DNA from: Defluviitaleaceae bacterium | GTDB lineage: Bacteria > Bacillota > Clostridia > Lachnospirales > WQUN01 | Direction: 5' to 3' | DNA: 12,588 nucleotides | Assembly: GCA_009783395.1 (NCBI GenBank) | Contig: WRHA01000355.1 | Location: 1-12,588, forward strand | Shown here: positions 8,086-12,588 of the stretch, one piece after another | Numbering within the stretch: position 1 is the stretch's first letter | Layout of the letters: every line of letters starts with the position of its first letter | The notes under the pieces: generated by a model | Database searches by the model: none | What the model was told of the DNA's origin: nothing | What the model saw: only the letters and a program-made list of their open reading frames with translations | Made by a program: the position numbers and the translations under genes

Positions 8086-10600
8086 TTTCGGTAATATAAA
8101 CATTGAGTTTTATCATCAGCAACTCAACATCTATGGGCTTACTGAGATGGTCATTCATGCCGGCTTCTTTACATTGGTCAATGTCTTCTTGAAAAACATT
8201 GGCAGTCATTGCAATAATAGGTACTTCCATTGCCCGACCGTAGGGAAGCTCCCGTATGCGGCGCGTGGCGGTAAATCCGTCCATGGCAGGCATCTGAATA
8301 TCCATGAGAATTATGTCGTACCTATCCGGCGCGTCACTAAACATATTTACAGCATCCAAGCCATTGGACGCGCATTCGATCTGAATACCCGTAGGCTCAA
8401 GTATCGCAATTAAGATTTCTCGGTTTATATCCACATCGTCCACAAGCAGCAGGCGACAATTTTCAAAAGTAGGGCTGATCTGCATGTTATCTACGCCGCC
8501 GAAACTGCCCCTTTCGGAATCGCCAACCTCAAATCGCAGTGTAAACATGAACTTTGCACCTTTGCCCGGCTCCGAATCAATTAAAATTTCGCCGCCCATC
8601 GCCCCCACAATCCGCTTGCAAATAGCAAGCCCCAGCCCGACACCCCCAAATTTACGGGAAGCGGCACTTTCTACTTGTTCAAAAGCATCAAACAAACGGG
8701 CTTGCTGGTCTTTTGAGATACCAATACCCGTGTCGACGACCTCGAAGTACAGCTCATTTTCCATGCCGACGTCGCTACGCAAACACTTAACGGTAAGGGA
8801 AATTGTCCCGCCGTGCGGAGTGAACTTTACAGCATTGGTCAAAAGGTTTGTGATAACCTGCATCAGCCGTATTGCATCACCAACTATAAACTGCGGGATT
8901 GCGTCATCCAGCTCAACTACAAACTTCAATTGCTTCTTTTCCATTTGCAATTTTAATATATCGGCGACACCGGCAATCTTTTTTCTAAAGTCAAATGACT
9001 TGCATTTTAGCTCAAACTTCCCTGCCTCGATTTTTGATATTTCCAAAATATCGCTGATGATGCCAAGCAGATAATTGGAGGCAGTTTCAATGTTTTCAAA
9101 GGCATAGTCTTTGCTTTGAACATCAGCGGCTGATTTGCCTATGGCAAGCATTCCGCTTATGGCGTGCAGAGGCGTTCTGATCTCGTGGCTCATATTGGAC
9201 AGGAAGTGGCTCTTTGCAAGGCTGGCGGCATTAGCCTTGCCGAGTGCTTCTTCCAGCTTGGCAAGCATTTCCGCCTGCTCTTGTCTGTAGTTATAAACAG
9301 CCGTCAAGTCTCGTACAAAAACAACAAATCCGTCATCATCTTGTAATTTAACGCGGATTATCGTAAATTCGGCCGGAAACGGCGTTCCGTCAATTTTTTT
9401 AAACATCAATTCAATGCCGGCCTGACCGGTTTCAACGGCAGACGCTATACATTTTTGCATATGGTCGCCGGAGCGCGAGCAGTCCGGCTGATATTCCGGC
9501 ATCAGGTCACGCCATTTAGCAAAATACTCCTCTTTATTCTTCAGTCCAAACAAATCTAAATCAACTTGATTACAATCAAACACCTCAAAGTTTTTGTTGC
9601 GCAAGCTGCATCCCACAGGCAAAGCATCAATTATAATTTTCAAGTTTTTGAAGTTTGACATGCCCTTTGAGTAGCGCATGGCAATAACCGCAGCTATGAT
9701 TATAAAAACCAGTGCAATCAAACCGAAAACCAGCACAAAATTAAAGGTATATCGTGCAACGATACCTTCTGTGGGCGAAGCCGGGACAACTGCAATTAAG
9801 ACCCAGTCAATCACATTCAAAGGGGTGGTGATCAAATGGGCCGAGCCTAAGAGATTATCTTCAAATTGTACAATTTCAGCCGCAGATAAATGGTTTAAGA
9901 AAACGTCTCCGTTTGTAATATCCCTAATATTTCGTGTTTGACCATCAGCACCGGGGGCATAATCCGGGTTGGGGTGTATTATTATTTCGCCGCCGGATGC
10001 CACATCCACCAAAATCAAATAACCGTCGGACATAACGGGGTGCAGGGCAACTCTTTCCAGCACATTGTTTATCGGGATAGCTGTGCCGACTGTCGCACCC
10101 ACTCCGCTGAGTCCCGGCACATATACAGCTGCCGAAACAGCAATATTGCCGCTGGCATCGGAGAGGTAGGTGCCTGTAATCACAACTTCGCCGTAAGGCA
10201 CCGACCTCGCCGCTATATACCACGGACGCTCAACGGGTGTCCAGTCTTCCGGGGCAGTCCAGCCAACCGCGTTTATTAATCTACCGTCACTAAACCCTAT
10301 AAAAACATTTTCTATTGCTTCATTATATTCCACAAAAGTTATGGCCATGTTCTCCATTTCTTCCTCTGTGGGTAGGGTGCGCATGATTGTGGAAAGGTTG
10401 TGAACCCTTTCTTTGGCAACGGCAAACCACTCGTCTATTTCATTGGAATAGATTATTTGGTCGCGCTCCGCGATTTCCAATAAATTACCGTAAATGGAAT
10501 ACCGCACAAATGTATTTACGGCCAGCCCAACGCTCAATATTGCCAAAAGCGACAATAGTACCAAACCTATGACAAACTTTAGGGCGAAAGTTGATTTCAT
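8081..10600 (-). CDS. Hybrid sensor histidine kinase: dCache-like, PAS, HisKA, HATPase, receiver
   Basis: Start chosen at 10600, with GAGGGGGG (10616-10609) as ribosome binding site 8 bases upstream. The alternative ATG at 10618 lies next to that site and would add six residues. Of 839 residues: TM1 (about 6-30), extracellular dCache-like sensor (about 34-275), TM2 (about 286-308), PAS (about 315-435), HisKA with phospho-acceptor H472 in SHEIRTP, HATPase with N-box N589, DTGIGIS (D623) and GGVGLGLAI, then a receiver with acidic pair D721/D722, phospho-acceptor D767 in LMDIQMP, T799 and K821 in SKPID. All catalytic residues are present. There is no HAMP, HPt or DNA-binding output domain, so phosphate should pass to a separate HPt protein or regulator. 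The ligand is unknown; dCache domains often bind amino acids or other small metabolites. It is flanked by two chemoreceptor genes on the same strand, 51 bases after MCP2. Confidence 0.94.
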   Translation of the reverse strand: MKSTFALKFVIGLVLLSLLAILSVGLAVNTFVRYSIYGNLLEIAERDQIIYSNEIDEWFAVAKERVHNLSTIMRTLPTEEEMENMAITFVEYNEAIENVFIGFSDGRLINAVGWTAPEDWTPVERPWYIAARSVPYGEVVITGTYLSDASGNIAVSAAVYVPGLSGVGATVGTAIPINNVLERVALHPVMSDGYLILVDVASGGEIIIHPNPDYAPGADGQTRNIRDITNGDVFLNHLSAAEIVQFEDNLLGSAHLITTPLNVIDWVLIAVVPASPTEGIVARYTFNFVLVFGLIALVFIIIAAVIAMRYSKGMSNFKNLKIIIDALPVGCSLRNKNFEVFDCNQVDLDLFGLKNKEEYFAKWRDLMPEYQPDCSRSGDHMQKCIASAVETGQAGIELMFKKIDGTPFPAEFTIIRVKLQDDDGFVVFVRDLTAVYNYRQEQAEMLAKLEEALGKANAASLAKSHFLSNMSHEIRTPLHAISGMLAIGKSAADVQSKDYAFENIETASNYLLGIISDILEISKIEAGKFELKCKSFDFRKKIAGVADILKLQMEKKQLKFVVELDDAIPQFIVGDAIRLMQVITNLLTNAVKFTPHGGTISLTVKCLRSDVGMENELYFEVVDTGIGISKDQQARLFDAFEQVESAASRKFGGVGLGLAICKRIVGAMGGEILIDSEPGKGAKFMFTLRFEVGDSERGSFGGVDNMQISPTFENCRLLLVDDVDINREILIAILEPTGIQIECASNGLDAVNMFSDAPDRYDIILMDIQMPAMDGFTATRRIRELPYGRAMEVPIIAMTANVFQEDIDQCKEAGMNDHLSKPIDVELLMIKLNVYITEK

Positions 10601-10625
10601 CAAAAACACCCCCCTCATGTATTTG

Positions 10626-10651
10626 GCGACGGGTGACCTTTCGGAAGTCGC
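10626..10651 (-). other. Hairpin between MCP2 stop and kinase ribosome binding site
   Basis: On the minus strand GCGAC (10651-10647) pairs with GTCGC (10630-10626), with a possible inner CC-GAAA-GG tetraloop helix. It starts directly after the MCP2 stop codon and ends about 10 bases before the kinase ribosome binding site. There is no following T tract, so it is not an intrinsic terminator. It may act in RNA processing or set the ratio of receptor to kinase. The role is inference. Confidence 0.4.
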
Positions 10652-12588
10652 TTAAATTTTGAAATATGACACCAACTGCCGAAGCACTTCGGCTTGCGAG
10701 TTAAGCTCCTCTGCAGACGCCGCTGTTTCTTCGGAAACGGCTGAGTTGCTTTGTGTTACTCTTGATATTTGCTCGAGTCCGTCACTAACCTGCGCGATTG
10801 CTTCCGCTTGTTCTTGTGAGGCGGAGGAAATCGAGCTTACTACGCTCAGTACCTTGTTGGCATTTTCCACGATTGTATCAAGAGTTTCGGCGGTTGAGCG
10901 CGCAATTTCCGCGCCGGAATCCACGGTGTTGATGGATGTACCGATCAGCTCGGTTGTTTCGCTTGCGGCCTCTTGGCTTCTTGCCGCAAGTGAGCGCACT
11001 TCTTCGGCAACAACCGCAAAGCCTTTTCCGTGTTCTCCTGCGCGAGCGGCCTCAACGGCGGCATTAAGCGCGAGCAGGTTTGTTTGGAACGCAATGTCTT
11101 GAATTGTGCGAATAATCTTGGATATATTATTCGACGAATCTTTTATTTGATTCATCGCGCTGAGCGTTTGTTGCATTGCATCGTTACCTTCGCGGGCGTT
11201 TGTCGTTGATGTGTTGGAAAGCGCGTTAGCTTCGCTAGCGTTTTGCGCGTTGGATTGGGTTTGCTGGTTAATTAAATCAATGGAGGCGTTTAACTCTTGC
11301 ACCGCACTTGCTTGTTCCTGTGCCCCGCTTGCCAACTCATTTGCACTGGTGGAAATTTGGCTTGCTCCTGCCAACACCTGCTCGGAAGCTACTGAAATTT
11401 CAGACATGGTTTTGCTGAGTGACGATGAAATGCGGTTTAGTGAATTCTTGATTGCCGCAAAACTTCCCACGTATTCGCGGGTAATTTCTGTGGTTAAATC
11501 ACCGTTGGAAATAGCCTCCAGGTCAGCCGAAATTTCGGCTATGTAGGAAGATATTGATGTAATGGTTTCGTCGAAGGCGTTAATAACAACGCGAAACGAG
11601 CCGCTGTAGTGTGTTGCATCTGCGCTGTATCCCTGCGCGGTGATTGTTTTGTCAATTTTTTCTAAATCGAAAACGCCCGAATTCATTTCATTCATAGCAA
11701 TAGCAATGGTTTTAAGCGGTTTATCCACTGCACCGGCAATGTCATTAAGCCCGGTCACTATTTTTTTCCAATCGCCGCTGTACTTGCTTACGTCAATTTG
11801 GAAACTTAAGTCGCCCTTGACGGCGGCCGCTTCAATCATATTGCCCAAGTCGGCATTCAGCTCGTTTAGCCTGCTTAACAATAATTCAACAGCTTCGTTT
11901 GTGACAACACGTTTCCCCGGAAGCTTCTTGCTCTCAAAATCAAACTTACCCTTTCCAATATTCTCCAATGCATCAATGAGAACCCAGCCTTCCTCTTCGG
12001 CTCCATTGGGCATATTATTGACTTCGGCCACAAGTTCTTTGAAGGCTCCTTTATATTTTTCAGGATCCATCTTGAATTCGTAGTCGCCTACCGTATAGTT
12101 TTGGTGCAGAAAATTCTTAACGTCTGCGATGATTTCCTTTATTATATCGGCAAGATCGTATGTGTCATTGGTAAGTCGCCCTATTTCATCATTAACAATA
12201 TTCGTGTTACGGTTGAAATTTATTTTACCGTTTGTAACATCGGATACAAGCGCAACAAGCTGATTAACAGGCTTTAATATGCTTTTCGGGATAACGTAGC
12301 TTAGTACGAAGAAGGATAGCAGGGCTAATGCAAAAATTATTAAAACCGTTGTCATAACCTCGCCGCCTACCGACCGCAAGTCCTCGCGGACATCGCTCCA
12401 CAATTCCATATATCTGTCGCTTAGCGCGGTAATATTGGTTGTGGAAATGCGGCCGTAGGGAAGGACTATATCTTGCAAAATCGCGAACGCTTCCTCGTAT
12501 CGCCCCTCTTCGCGGAGGCGCAAGGCCTCGGCTCCGTCCAGATGTAATCGTGCGTGGGGATGGTCAATCGAATGTATCAGCTCCATTA
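10652..12588 (-). CDS. Methyl-accepting chemotaxis protein with tandem HAMP-like array (MCP2), 5' end missing
   Basis: The frame is open to the window edge. The visible 644 residues contain only one transmembrane segment (about 77-99, numbered from the ATG at 12586), so TM1 and much of the extracellular sensor lie outside. That internal ATG is not a credible start. After the membrane comes a canonical HAMP (about 97-150, with DEIGRL), then several HAMP-like repeats recognisable by a G-D/K-hydrophobic start and a Y-G-F/W-hydrophobic helix: about 167-191, 210-245, 257-283, 303-341 and 361-387. The signalling helices follow (about 390-644) with the tip [12 protein letters not shown] and the ending YFKI. 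It should report to CheA/CheW in the same array as MCP1. The stop codon is 51 bases from the kinase start, consistent with an operon MCP2-kinase-MCP1. Confidence 0.92.
   Translation of the reverse strand, partial: MELIHSIDHPHARLHLDGAEALRLREEGRYEEAFAILQDIVLPYGRISTTNITALSDRYMELWSDVREDLRSVGGEVMTTVLIIFALALLSFFVLSYVIPKSILKPVNQLVALVSDVTNGKINFNRNTNIVNDEIGRLTNDTYDLADIIKEIIADVKNFLHQNYTVGDYEFKMDPEKYKGAFKELVAEVNNMPNGAEEEGWVLIDALENIGKGKFDFESKKLPGKRVVTNEAVELLLSRLNELNADLGNMIEAAAVKGDLSFQIDVSKYSGDWKKIVTGLNDIAGAVDKPLKTIAIAMNEMNSGVFDLEKIDKTITAQGYSADATHYSGSFRVVINAFDETITSISSYIAEISADLEAISNGDLTTEITREYVGSFAAIKNSLNRISSSLSKTMSEISVASEQVLAGASQISTSANELASGAQEQASAVQELNASIDLINQQTQSNAQNASEANALSNTSTTNAREGNDAMQQTLSAMNQIKDSSNNISKIIRTIQDIAFQTNLLALNAAVEAARAGEHGKGFAVVAEEVRSLAARSQEAASETTELIGTSINTVDSGAEIARSTAETLDTIVENANKVLSVVSSISSASQEQAEAIAQVSDGLEQISRVTQSNSAVSEETAASAEELNSQAEVLRQLVSYFKI
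10843..11282 (-). repeat. Shared receptor tip segment, copy in MCP2
   Basis: Partner of 5681-6120, in the same orientation 5162 bases away. It encodes the methylation helices and hairpin tip. Direct repeats of this length and identity could recombine, which would delete the hybrid kinase and fuse the MCP2 sensor to the MCP1 tail. Confidence 0.85.

Noticed and set aside
1..12588. CRISPR array, integron attC site, insertion sequence, tRNA or prophage
   Set aside because: No regular repeat-spacer pattern, transposase, integrase or cloverleaf was seen; the duplicated element lacks attC core sites.

Overview
The window looks like a chromosomal segment of a motile, Gram-positive, Clostridia-like bacterium. 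This is inferred from strong AGGAGG-type ribosome binding sites, intrinsic hairpin-plus-T terminators, a secreted protein with a Gram-positive-style signal peptide, and methyl-accepting chemotaxis proteins of the clostridial soluble-tip type. The species cannot be named from the sequence. I see no phage genes, transposases, CRISPR arrays, tRNAs or rRNAs.

Layout. Bases 1-359 are non-coding or nearly so. They hold one copy of a 67-base element that recurs at 8019-8085, a bidirectional intrinsic terminator, a strong-looking promoter with an A/T-rich upstream tract, and a leader of about 150 bases with a 15-base tandem repeat. Bases 360-2180 (+) encode a 606-residue secreted protein with no cysteine, about 53 arginines and only 2 lysines. 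A terminator nearly identical to the upstream one closes this unit. Bases 2342-5500 (+) encode a cytoplasmic family-2 glycoside hydrolase (beta-galactosidase type) with its own promoter. A G-rich double-palindrome sequence appears to be inserted in frame in its second domain. The GH2 gene converges on, and overlaps by 11 bases, a leftward set of signalling genes.

The leftward set (5490-12588, - strand) reads in transcription order: a chemoreceptor with a tandem HAMP-like array (MCP2, its 5' end outside the window), a hybrid sensor histidine kinase with a dCache-like sensor, a PAS domain and a receiver domain, and a second chemoreceptor with an internal PAS domain (MCP1). The MCP2-kinase gap is 51 bases and the kinase-MCP1 gap is 149 bases, so a shared transcript is plausible. 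The two receptors share about 130 identical residues around the CheA/CheW-contacting tip, while their sensor halves differ completely. They therefore probably feed different stimuli into one chemotaxis array. The kinase lacks an HPt or output domain and must pass phosphate to a partner outside the window.

The least explained items are the duplicated 67-base element that directly follows stop codons, the covarying twin terminators around the secreted-protein gene, the palindromic insert inside the GH2 gene, and the arginine-for-lysine bias of the secreted protein. None of these amounts to a demonstrated new system. The element and the insert are the best leads.
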